Shown in pieces: positions 11,388-22,987 of a DNA stretch of 64,000 nucleotides. A program made the position numbers and the translations under genes. The notes below the pieces were generated by a model. It searched no databases and was not told where the DNA came from. It was given only the letters and a program-made list of their open reading frames with translations. Every line of letters begins with the position of its first letter. Positions within the stretch are counted from its first letter, which is position 1. Where the stretch lies: assembly GCA_035048485.1 (NCBI GenBank), contig CM068592.1, positions 36,836,001-36,900,000 on the forward strand. Direction: 5' to 3'. The stretch comes from Pteria penguin. Its lineage: Eukaryota > Mollusca > Bivalvia > Pterioida > Pteriidae.

Positions 11388-13946
11388 TTTTTAGCTCACC
11401 TGAGCCAAAGGCTCAAGTGAGCTATTGTGATCAATCACCGTCCGTCGTCCGTCCGTCGTCTGTCGTCCGTCGTCCGTCGTTAACTTTTCACATTTTCGAC
11501 TTCTTCCCCAGAACCACTGAACAGAATTTGATGAAACTTGATAAGCATGTAGTACTCATGGTCCCCTACAAGTGTTGTTGTTTTTCGTCCAGATTCATCA
11601 CGAGGTGGCGCCACCACAGGCAAAAGTAGGTCAAAGAGGGTACCCTCCTTTGACAAACTTCTTCTTCAGACCGGGGGCATACAGAGACAAACCAAATGCA
11701 AAGGAATGATCTAGAGGGATGTGTGAAGAAGTGTTGTTATTTTTGGTTCCATTCCGAAATCAAATTTTTGACGTTTTTTTGTACTTGGTAATTTTAATGC
11801 AGAAAAGAGGTATTTTTGTCTTTTAGTAAACATTGATGCATTAATTTGGTTTAATTTGATCATTTTGATGGTAAGAAATACTACTGCGAAGAAAATTTTT
11901 CAATATTTTATGTTTTGGATTTTTTATGAATTTTTTAAGACTTTCAAGAAAAAGGGGGGGGTGGGATAATTGGTGTAAACATTTCACAGTTTGAACTTTT
12001 TCTTCGGAACCACTTGCTGGAATTCAATGAAACTTGGCATGCATCAAATACTCAAGGTCCCCGACAAATGTGGTCATCTTTGTCAGGATCCATGAACAGG
12101 TGGCACCACCACAGACAAAAGTAGGTCACAGAGGGTACCCTCCTTTGACAAACTTCTTATTCAGATCGGGTGCATACAGCGACAAACCGACTGCATAGGA
12201 ATGAGATAGAGGCATATGGGAAGAAGTGTTGATATTTTTGGTTCCATTCCGAAATCAAATTTTTGACGTTTTTTCATTTTTATTTTGGACTTTGTTATTT
12301 TAATGCATTTAAGAGTTATTATTTTCTTTTAGTAAACATTGATGCATTCATTTGGTTTCATTTAATCATTTCTATGGTAAGGAATGCTGGTGTGAAGGAA
12401 TTTTTTCAATATCTCGATTTTTGAATTTTTTATGAATTTTTTAAGACTTCCAAGAAAAGGGGGGGGGGACAATTTTTCATATCTTAAACTTGATCTACAG
12501 AACAACTTGAAGGATTGTGATAAAACTGGGTAGGATGCAAGTACTCATAGTCCTTTTCAAAGGTTTTGTTTTTTGTGCGGATCATACAAATTGGTTAACA
12601 GATAATGCCACCATGTCTAAAAGTAGGTCTCACAATGGTACATATACCACTTGGTAATTGAAATATGGAGAGTAGCGGTTCAAATCCAGCTGTGGTCAAA
12701 AAAATTTTTTTTTTTTTTTACACATCTAAATAAGTTTTTAGATGTTTCTCAACACTCAACATATGAAATTAGGAATTTTACGTTTAAGACTTCCAAAAAA
12801 AAAAGGGGGGGTTGGCCATTTTTCACATTTTCAACTTTTTCTACAAAACTGTTTGAAAGATTTTAATAAATATGGTAGAAATAAGTCACTTATGATCCTC
12901 TTCAAATTCTGTTGTTTTCGTCCAGACCTCTTTACAGGTGGCGCCACCATAGTCAAAAGTAGGTCACAAAAGAGTTCCCTCGTTTAACAATATTCTTTTT
13001 CATACGGGCTGTATACAGAGACAAACAGAATGCATAGAAATGATCTAGAGGGATGAGTGAAGATGTATTGTCATTTTGGTTCCCTTCCAAAATCAAATTT
13101 TAGAATTTTTTTCGACATTTCTTTGGACTTGGTGATTCAATGCAGAAAAAAGTGTCATATTTCCTAGTTAATTGATAATGATGATTTCTTATGGACTATT
13201 GTGATCATAATTATGGTAAGGATTGTTACTTTGAAAGAATTTTGTCAATATCTCAATATTTGGATTTTCTATGAATTTTTTAAGACTTCCAAATGAGGGT
13301 GTATAGGAACAATTCAATCACATTTTTCACTTCTGCTGTTATACCACATGAAAGATTTTAATGAAACATGGAATACATGAAGTACTAAAAGTCCTCTATC
13401 AATTTGGTAAATTTCATCCAAATTGGTTAACAGATAATGCCACCATGTCTAAAAAGCAGTTCTCACAATAGTACATATACCACTTGGTAATTGAAATATG
13501 GAGAGTAGCGGTTCAAATCCAGCTGTGGTCAAAATTTTTTTTTCATTTCTTTACACATCTAAATAAGTTTTTAGATGTTTCTCAACACTCAACATATGAA
13601 ATTAGGCAATTTTAAGTTAGATCTGGACAATATTTGAAACAATTGTTGTTCATGACCCAGACTTGAAATCAGTCAACAAAAGGCCCCACCTAAAGAAAAT
13701 GACTAACTTGTTGCCCTGAATGACTTCTTGCAGAGACAAAGGAAATGCTTAATATCAAAATCACCTGAATGGATGTGCAAAAAAGTGTTGTTTTTTATTC
13801 TAGCCTGAAATAAAATTTGACATATTTTCAACATCTGTGTTGACTTAGTCACATTAATGCAAAAATAAATGAATTCTTCCTTCATGCATGACTGATAATA
13901 TATGTACTCAGGTGAGCGATATAGGCCCACTTGGGCCTCTTGTTTT
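11388..13946 (+). mobile_element. 2.6 kb modular dispersed element (GCTCACCTGAGC type)
   Basis: It starts TTTTTAGCTCACCTGAGCC and ends GGTGAGCGATATAGGCCCAC plus TTGGGCCTCTTG. Five internal modules each begin with a TTTTCACATTTT-like line near 11480, 11985, 12470, 12820 and 13320, followed by a GAAACTTGG-like line. A stretch of about 185 bp at 12595-12785 is repeated at 13435-13620. No transposase frame is visible. Shorter relatives lie at 46717 and 59774. End structure suggests a non-autonomous DNA element; the superfamily is unknown. Confidence 0.7.
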
Positions 13947-14913
13947 TTAGTGTTTACAATGACATCTTGCATTTTTATTAAGAAAATAGGCATTATAATT
14001 TATATAATGTGTACTGAGATTTACTTGCATAATAAAGGGTGGGGGAATTCCGAGAATTTAGGATATCAGCATGTGGCAAGTATTACTATTAATTTTAGAG
14101 GTATTCAATATATGCTTTAGATATATCATGGTATACTGAATTGTTTAGATATATATAATATTCATAAGAATTACCAATATATTTTAACAAAATGTTTTAC
14201 CAGTAATTAGACAGTTAAGTTTTAGTTTTTGTAAAGTGTGGAATGGTGTGTCTGTCAAATGACCATCTCTACAAATTCAGTGAATTGGTCAACATTTGGT
14301 TACATCTCAAAATGATCAGTCCTGTTATGATTTGTTGGCTGTGTATGACCCTATTCCATGTGTTTATACATGCAAATTTTCTACAAGTTTTCTTCCACCA
14401 TCAGTGGTTTGAAATAAAATAGTATGAATAAACAAAGTGACAACAATTATCTCAGGATTACAGTATGTTTACCCTTAGGGTATATCATAGAATTATTGGA
14501 ATATGATGCTTAAAATCTTTCCAGTGTAGAGAATTCATGATTATACAGCAATGACTTTCCTTTCCCAGTAAAGCCATGATCTTATATTGAGAAAATCTAA
14601 GTCGTACAGTTAGAATCTGGCAAACAACAGAGCATCTACAGTTTTATTTTTACAATTAATTCCCCTTGTCTTCACTAATATTTTGAAAAAATACATGTAT
14701 TCACTGGTATTACCTTATTAAAACTTTTGAATTAGCAATAACTGCCTACTTGTTTGATTAGTTCTACACTGCTTGATAGCTTCTGTATACATTGTATCAT
14801 CATTTACTGATATTTATAAGATGAAAGGTATAGAAATGATATTAAAAATCGTTGTATGTAGAAGGAATTATATTTTATCTAACTTTATGGTAAAGGTCAA
14901 TCTATGCATGTAT

Positions 14914-14952
<39 letters not shown>

Positions 14953-15934
14953 TAGATAGATAGATAGATATATAGATATTATGTATATAGTTATATTCTA
15001 GTCATATTGATATATAGAAATATTGTAATATATGAAAATATAGAAATATTTGCTGTTAGAATGATCTACTTCTGTAAATGAAAATGTCTTGCATTTTCAG
15101 CAAATAGATTTTTTATTTTTTATCCATTTATTATATTAATCAGATGACAAATTCTTGATGTGAAGTGTTTCTGGTTTTAATTGTAAATTCATTAATCATT
15201 TTACTATTTGAGTTTTACTAGAGAGAGATAATCATGCAGAATTTGTAGAAGCATTGTAATTCTTTAAAACTTTTTTATATTCTTTGCATCAGTTTAAAAG
15301 AAAAGTCTTAAATTTGTCATTGAGTTAACAAAAGCCTTGATAAAATCATAAGTAATCTTATAATTGTATCATTTCTGTAATAAGGAGAAAAATGAGTTTA
15401 AAGAAATCATTTTCATGTATAAAATAAAACAAACCAGGGTCACTAACACCCACTTCCAGCCTAATGATATTTTTACCGGAAATGTAATTTTCTGAAAGAT
15501 GAATTTATTTGTAATTTAATCGTAATGAATATCTGCCAAATTACCTATTGAAAACTTTTTTATAAAATGACATCATTAAGTGTGAATGGGAGTATGACAT
15601 TATAAAGACATACTAAACTGGATAAGATGTGACAATACTGTAAGAAAGCCTCAAATGTGAACCTCTACCAATTTTGTATGCCTATTTGTTGTTTGGTAAA
15701 CTATTTGTAACATAAATATCACATTGGGTCTTGCATGCGATTATATCCAAATGTAAAATTACATGGATGTTCCTTTTTTTATGCTAATTTTGCCAGAGAT
15801 ACCAATTTTCAGGGGTCTTGGTTGGAATTTATTTTCTTATGAGGTTGTCAATTCTATACATTAAGTGCATATTATGATAGAAGTGTATTTTGACAAACAT
15901 ACAGTTATTTCTTAGTAGTTTTCACAGTTAGGAT
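13947..15934. other. Intergenic AT-rich sequence
   Basis: No genes recognised. It contains an (AT)n then (GATA)n microsatellite at about 14916-14970. Confidence 0.5.
14916..14970. repeat. (AT)n/(GATA)n microsatellite
   Basis: About 15 AT dinucleotides followed by five GATA units. Confidence 0.95.
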
Positions 15935-16067
15935 GATTTAAGGGATTAGAGAACATTGTCCTTTGCAGATTCAAAAATCAAAATAATTGTACCTATGAGA
16001 TTCAGAATAAATTGTGTACATAAAACAATTCAAAAGTCCTGCGACAGGAATTAATATAAAACAAAAC

Positions 16068-16215
16068 ACAATAAACTCAGCATTCACTATATAGCCGTCT
16101 CCTGACCTTCTTCCGGTGAATTTATTGGAATTTCACATACCTTACGCTACCAATTCCATTAATTCACCGGAAGAAGATCAGGAGACCAATGTATAGTGAA
16201 TGCTGAGTTTATTGT
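16068..16215. mobile_element. Hairpin MITE, copy 1
   Basis: Inverted arms of about 60 bp: ACAATAAACTCAGCATTCAC at the left and its complement ending at 16215, with CACCGGAAGAAGATCAGGAG pairing internally. The central spacer is about 35 bp. There is no coding capacity. Confidence 0.8.
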
Positions 16216-17010
16216 TCTTTGTTTTATTGTGTACATATTTAATGATGTAATTCAAAGTTGTTAGTATTTGTATGATATTTGAATGTTGCTCAACTTCACT
16301 GAATACCATTTGAATTATTTTTACGGTATGAAAGAATTTTATCAATTAATTGTTCATAGAATCATGTGAAAGATTGATTTGACCAAAGACTATAGTGATT
16401 TAATTTTCCATTTGAAACAATTTTGAGCAAAAATTCAAATTAGTTACGACAATCACAGTTCAGATATATTTTTTTCATGGCTTAAATATAAGCAGGAATG
16501 TATTTTTGTTGCATTTTCTTAATTATGTAGTGAACTTATGGAGAATTATAACATAGAGTTATTTTTGTATTATTTTTTTAAAGATATAATGAATTAACCC
16601 TTCCCAGGGAGTAATTTTTCATTGTGATCACATTATCTGAGGTCGACCAAATCCTTGACTGTTGATATATCTTTTTATAATGTCAAGACTATACATTTGC
16701 ACACCCTCGGTTTGTAACCTTCCTTTAAAAACAGTAAAAGTGTCAACTACAAAATTCCTTGAAAATAGCAATTGTAATTTTGAAATATTTTTATAATCTT
16801 ATATCTTTAAATATAATAATGTAGTTTACAAGTAAAATTAAGAAAAATGCAAGCATGAGATGAAGTAATTCTTTGCTGATTTAAGGGATTAGAGAACATT
16901 GTCCTTTGCAGATTCAAAAATCAAAATAATTGTACCTATGAGATTCAGAATAAATTGTGTACATAAAACAATTCAAAAGTCCTGCGACAGGAATTAATAT
17001 AAAACAAAAC

Positions 17011-17158
17011 ACAATAAACTCAGCATTCACTATATAGCCGTCTCCTGACCTTCTTCCGGTGAATTTATTGGAATTTCACATACCTTACGCTACCAATTCC
17101 ATTAATTCACCGGAAGAAGATCAGGAGACCAATGTATAGTGAATGCTGAGTTTATTGT
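17011..17158. mobile_element. Hairpin MITE, copy 2
   Basis: The same element as at 16068-16215, carried along by the 943-bp duplication. Confidence 0.8.
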
Positions 17159-18034
17159 TCTTTGTTTTATTGTGTACATATTTAATGATGTAATTCAAAG
17201 TTGTTAGTATTTGTATGATATTTGAATGTTGCTCAACTTCACTGAATACCATTTGAATTATTTTTACGGTATGAAAGAATTTTATCAATTAATTGTTCAT
17301 AGAATCATGTGAAAGATTGATTTGACCAAAGACTATAGTGATTTAATTTTCCATTTGAAACAATTTTGAGCAAAAATTCAAATTAGTTACGACAATCACA
17401 GTTCAGATATATTTTTTTCATGGCTTAAATATAAGCAGGAATGTATTTTTGTTGCATTTTCTTAATTATGTAGTGAACTTATGGAGAATTATAACATAGA
17501 GTTATTTTTGTATTATTTTTTTAAAGATATAATGAATTAACCCTTCCCAGGGAGTAATTTTTCATTGTGATCACATTATCTGAGGTCGACCAAATCCTTG
17601 ACTGTTGATATATCTTTTTATAATGTCAAGACTATACATTTGCACACCCTCGGTTTGTAACCTTCCTTTAAAAACAGTAAAAGTGTCAACTACAAAATTC
17701 CTTGAAAATAGCAATTGTAATTTTGAAATATTTTTATAATCTTATATCTTTAAATATAATAATGTAGTTTACAAGTAAAATTAAGAAAAATGCAAGCATG
17801 AGATGAAGTAATTCTTTGCTGTTCAGCCAATCGGTGGGCAACACCAAACATAGGTATGTTTCATTTTCAATGTTTGTAGAATTTTGACTTTGATGTCACA
17901 GATGATACAAAACAGTGTTTTCAGTAGCATCATAAAGAAAAGTGTATTGTAGTGTTATTGTTGTTGTATGTTTATATGTCGGTTACAGATACATATGTAT
18001 CTCTAGATATAATGACATTTTTGTTTTGTCTGAA

Positions 18035-18465
18035 GAGCTATCATGAAACCTCATGATTAATGGGTTGGTTTTTAGGATTTGTAATGAAGTTTCCCAGCAT
18101 ACATGAAACCTCATGATTAATGGGTTGGTTTTTAGGATTTATAAGGAAGTTTCCCTGCATACATGAAACCTCATGATTAATGGGTTGGTTTTTAGGATTT
18201 GTAATGAAGTTTCCCAGCATACATGAAACCCCATGATTAATGGGTTGGTTTTTAGGATTTATATTGAAGTTTCCCAGCATACATGAAACCCCATGATTAA
18301 TGGGTTGGTTTTTAGGATTTATATTGAAGTTTCCCAGCATACATGAAACCCCTTGATTAATGGGTTGGTTTTTAGGATTTTATAATGAAGTTTCCCAGCA
18401 TACATGAAACCTCATGATTTATGGATTGGTTTTAAGAATGTATAATGAAGTTTCCCAGCATACAT
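18035..18465. repeat. 60-bp minisatellite
   Basis: Seven copies of a 60-bp unit with core ATGGGTTGGTTTTTAGGATT. The outer copies are the most diverged. The 99-codon minus frame is a by-product of 60 being a multiple of 3. Confidence 0.95.
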
Positions 18466-19048
18466 GTATCAACATAATATGTTAGTGTCTTTGTGATTGT
18501 AGAATCGTTGATGTATAGATTTTTTTCAGAATGGAAATTTCACTGAGAAGCATGAATCTTTCCATTAGCAGTGGTCCATACAGTTCCTTTCAGGACCCCT
18601 TTCACCAAGCATAGCATGATAGATGGAGATGTGAATGCCTATAGAATGTATAATTTTGTTTGGTTTAAGGTAATGTTTTTGTACAAAGGTATATACATGT
18701 ATGTGTAATAGTGCGGTAATCTGTGGTATATATAATATATAGGAATATGTATTGTGTTTAGTTTCCGGGTAATAGGGGATAAATATGTGGAAGTATTTTG
18801 ATGTAAATGTCTCTGATATGTCTATACATGTCATCTCATGTATGTTCTTAATGCTCTGTTATTTCTATATAAAGGAAATTGAAATTCAAGCAGACTGTAT
18901 ATTTGATTCTTAATCTTCAATATAAAAATCCTATACATCAGTGTATTTAAATTTTATTGAATCTTAGAGTCTTTTTTACATATCTACATCTTCATGATGC
19001 ATTTTTAGGTGATATTTATTGGCATTTAATTGTAAAATCATACCATCC

Positions 19049-19073
19049 ATATATATATATTTATATATATTTG

Positions 19074-19155
<82 letters not shown>
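19049..19155. repeat. (AT)n microsatellite
   Basis: An AT dinucleotide tract of about 75 bp preceded by a degenerate (TATATTT) tract. Confidence 0.95.
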
Positions 19156-19157
<2 letters not shown>

Positions 19158-19456
19158 TTAAAGTGCTTTTGGCATCTCAGCACTGGGAGGAATCGTTGAA
19201 CACTTTATCAATATATTGATGTAATAATTATTGTTTTGAATAGAAGGATGCATAGCCTTAATTTCAATGGTTATAAATTGGTAAAATATAAACAACTATG
19301 TTTATTATATTATAACTTTACAATAGTACTACTTTCAGTTTCACTTAAGTTGTCAACAAAACCTTTAAGCAAATGTTTACAATTTTCCCCTTGCTGAGGA
19401 TATATTTCCGCATTCCCAGAATTCTCTATAACAACTATATATGAGATACTATTCAC

Positions 19457-19461
<5 letters not shown>

Positions 19462-19516
<55 letters not shown>

Positions 19517-19550
19517 TTATATATGTATATATATATATTTATATATATAT
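19462..19550. repeat. (AT)n microsatellite, interrupted
   Basis: An AT tract with GTATAT and TTATAT interruptions. Confidence 0.95.
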
Positions 19551-19839
19551 AATTTTTACGGTTTTAAAGTTGGACATTATTAGCAAGAGATTACCTGAAT
19601 TTTTATTGGTAAGATTGTGAACACCATGTTTAGTTAGTGTTGTATGGATAGTTGTGGTACAGCTGAGTAGGGTTAATGTAATACTTGTCTGATGGATAAA
19701 GAGACAATGTGTTGAATATGATAGCATTACTGATTTCAAATGCTCAATAATGAAATTGTATGTTTTAATTATATCTGTATATTAGTAAAGAATAAACTAA
19801 AAGATGTACAGGGATATGTTGATTACTTGATTAAAAAGT

Positions 19840-20380
19840 TTCCTAGTCGATCTGTAGCTACATAAAGCGAGAGTGCTATGCGCAAAGTCTGAGATCTCTA
19901 GTTACCCTTTATATCAGTGCTCAGCACAAAATCGATCTCTAGCTACATATTGCAAGAGTGCTATGCGCAAAATCGGAGATCTCTAGCTACCCATTACATC
20001 AGTGCTCGGCACAAAATCGATCTCTAGCTACATATAGCAAGAGTACTATGCGCAAAACCGGAGATCTCTAGCTACCCATTACATCAGTGCTCGGCACAAA
20101 ATATGATATTTCCTACTACTCATAGCTAGAGAACTCGGCACAAAGTCGGGAGGTCTCTAGCTACCCATATTGATGGTACTCGGCAGCACGTCAAAGTCTC
20201 TAGCTACCCATAACAAAGGTGTTCGGCAGCACGTCAAGATCTCTAGCTACACATTATAAAGGTGTTCGGCAGCACGCCAAGATATCTGGTTACCCATAAC
20301 AAAGGTGATCGGCAGCACATGATCCCTGGTTACCCATAATAAAGGTTCTTGTTAGAAAGTCAAGATTTCTAGCCAATCAT
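19840..20380. repeat. Degenerate tandem repeat with GATCTCTAGCTAC
   Basis: Diverged units built around GATCTCTAGCTACCCAT and TCGGCACAAAATCG or CGGCAGCACGTCA, spaced about 50-60 bp. They grade into the 43-bp array that follows and are probably decayed relatives of it, since both contain a GATCTCT motif. Confidence 0.8.
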
Positions 20381-20499
20381 GCGTAACAGAGGTGTTCGAC
20401 TGAACGTCAGAGATCACCAGGTATCCATATCAAGGTTGCTCAGCAGAGCTGCACAATATCTGGATACCCATAACCATACTTCAAGGAGGCTAATACCGA

Positions 20500-21290
20500 T
20501 CTGTATCTACGAAGAACAAGGTTGCTCAACCGCATGTCAAGATCTCTGCCTACCTATAACAAGGTTGCTAAACAGCATGTCAAGATCTCTGCCTACCTAT
20601 AACAAGGTTGCTCAACAGCATGTCAAGATCTCTGCCTACCTACAACAAGGTTGCACAACAGCATGTCAAGATCTCTGCCTACTTATAACAAGGTTGCTAA
20701 ACAGCATGTCAAGATCTCTGCCTACTTATAACAAGGTTGCTAAACAGCATGTCAAGATCTCTGCCTACCTATAACAAGGTTGCTCAACAGCATGTCAAGA
20801 TCTCTGCCTACCTACAACAAGGTTGCACAACAGCATGTCAAGATCTCTGCCTACTTATAACAAGGTTGCTAAACAGCATGTCAAGATCTCTGCCTACTTA
20901 TAACAAGGTTGCTAAACAGCATGTCAAGATCTCTACCTACCTATAACAAGGTTGCTCAACAGCATGTCAAGATCTCTGCCTACCCACAACAAGGTTGCTA
21001 AATAGCATGTCAAGATCTCCGCCTACCTATGACAAGGTTGCTCAACAGCATGTCAAGATCTCTACCTACCTATAACAAGGTTGCTCAACAGCATGTCAAG
21101 ATCTCTGCCTACCTGTAACACGGTTGCTCAACAGCATGTCAAGATCTCTGCCTACCTATAACAAGGTTGCTCAACAGCATGTCAAGATCTCCGCCTACCT
21201 ATAACAAGGTTGCTCAACAGCATATCAAGATCTCTGCCTACCCACAACAAGGTTGCTTAGTAGCAAGTCGAGATCTTCGGTTTCCCATAA
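20500..21290. repeat. 43-bp minisatellite
   Basis: About 18 copies of a 43-bp unit with core AACAGCATGTCAAGATCTCT. Blocks of several units recur in the same order (for example 20580-20760 and 20775-20940), so amplification involved multi-unit segments. Confidence 0.95.
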
Positions 21291-21469
21291 CAAAGTTGCT
21301 CGGCTGCAAGCACGTATCTCGGGGGATCAATAAGAATGGTGCTCGACAGAAAATTAAGATCCGCAACTACCTGTAAGTTAGAGATACTTAGAGGTCCATA
21401 GCCAAAGTATATGATATCAAATGACTAGATATCTATAGCCAGAGTGATCGACAACTGGTCAGTGATACT

Positions 21470-22345
21470 AAATGTTTATAGTCAGTGTCCGACACCAGAC
21501 AAGTGATCACTAGATGTCCATAGTCAGAGTGCAAGACAGCAGACAAGTGATCACTACATGTCCATAGCCAGAGTGTCCGACTCCAAGCCAGTGATACTAA
21601 ATGTCCATAATCGGAGTGCCCGACAGCAGGCCAATGATCACTACATGTCCATAGCCAGAGCGTCGGGCAGTTGGACTGTGATCACTAGATGTCAACAACC
21701 AGAGCGTCGGACAGTTGGCCAGTGATCACTAGATGTCCATAGCCAGAGCGTCGGGCAGTTGGCCAGTGATCACTAGATGTCCCTAGCCAGAGCGTCGGGC
21801 AGTTGGCTAGTGATCACTAGAAGTCCACAACCAGAGGGTCGGGTAGTTGGATAGTGATCACTAGATGTCCATAGTCAGGGCGCTGGGCAGTTGGCCGGTG
21901 ATCACTAAATGTCCATAGCCAGAGCTTCGGGCAGTTGGCTAGTGATCACTAGATATCCATAGCCAGGGCGTCGGGCAGTTGGCCAGTGATCACTAAATGT
22001 CCATAGCCAGAGCTTCGGGCAGTTGGCCAGTGATCACTAAATGTCCATATCCAGAGCGTCGGGCAGCTGGCCAGTGATCACTAAATGTCCATAGTCAGAG
22101 CATCGGGCAGTTGGCCAGTGATCACTAGATGTCCATAACCAGAACGTCGGGCAGTTGGCCAGTGATCACTAGATGTCCATAGCCAGAGTGCCCGACAGCA
22201 GGCCAGTGATCACTAGATGTTCATAGCCAGAGCGTCGGGCAGTTGGCCAGTGATCACTAGATGTCCATAGCCAAAACGTCGGGCAGTTGGCCAGTGATCA
22301 CTAGATGTCCGTAGTCAGAACGTCGGGCAGTTGGCCAGTGATCCT
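21470..22345. repeat. 44-bp minisatellite
   Basis: About 19 copies of a 44-bp unit with core AGTGATCACTAGATGTCCAT followed by a GAGCGTCGGGCAGTTGG part. The first units, before 21650, are the most diverged. Confidence 0.95.
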
Positions 22346-22597
22346 GGTTGCAGTCTACAACAAGACTTCATGGTAAAAACTCTTAACCTTGAACGGAGAG
22401 TGCCGCCACTATTCTGAATCACCATTGCTGACAATGACATAAAATCAATACAGATTGAAAGAACTGCAAAACCTCATTAACCTCATTGTATACATACGAT
22501 CTTAACAAATCATATGACCTTTAAATAACTAACAGCTATTTCCTATTGGGAAAGCAGATTAATAGCTGTAGATCACATGTAAACTGCAAGCGTGGCA

Positions 22598-22608
22598 ATA
22601 TATATATT
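22598..22608 (+). promoter_or_regulatory. Possible TATA box for CA-A
   Basis: An ATATATATATT stretch about 75 bp before the ATG at 22679. The region after 22345 is free of repeats and would be a reasonable promoter, but this is inference from position only. Confidence 0.3.
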
Positions 22609-22678
22609 GCTGGTTGCGCTATGATTTTTAAAACAGCAAGATAGACTTCATAAGAGAGAAACAGTCAGCACATTTAAT

Positions 22679-22696
22679 ATGCCGTTAGGACGTGAG
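22679..22696 (+). CDS. Possible first coding exon of CA-A (MPLGRE)
   Basis: ATG then five codons and a strong donor GAG|GTATGT at 22697, phase 0. The next candidate exon (25676) can also be read in phase 0, so the two join. There is no sequence homology to rely on. Confidence 0.35.
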
Positions 22697-22987
22697 GTAT
22701 GTATTAAAGTCTTGTGAATACCAGGGTTTGTTATTTCATGTATATTTGTTATATTAATAATGCGCTCTGGTCTTAATAGATTCATACAGCACATTATAAG
22801 TATACAACATTGTATTGTTCTGCGTTTCCGCTCTGCGGATTTCCGTCTCTGTTTTATGTTTAAACTGTACTGATTTTATAGCAGTATTCCCTTTGAATAT
22901 GAAATTTTTCAAAAAGCAGGTCACGTCATAATAATGAAAAAACGAAGGAAAAAGTACCATAAATTGACATCAGCATTCATAAATACA

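Larger units (their letters stand above)
15935..17820 (+). repeat. 943-bp direct tandem duplication
   Basis: 15935-16877 and 16878-17820 read the same throughout by eye; I saw no mismatch. Both begin GATTTAAGGGATTAGAGAAC and end AGTAATTCTTTGCTG. Each copy contains one hairpin MITE. It is either a very recent duplication or an assembly artefact. Confidence 0.9.
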
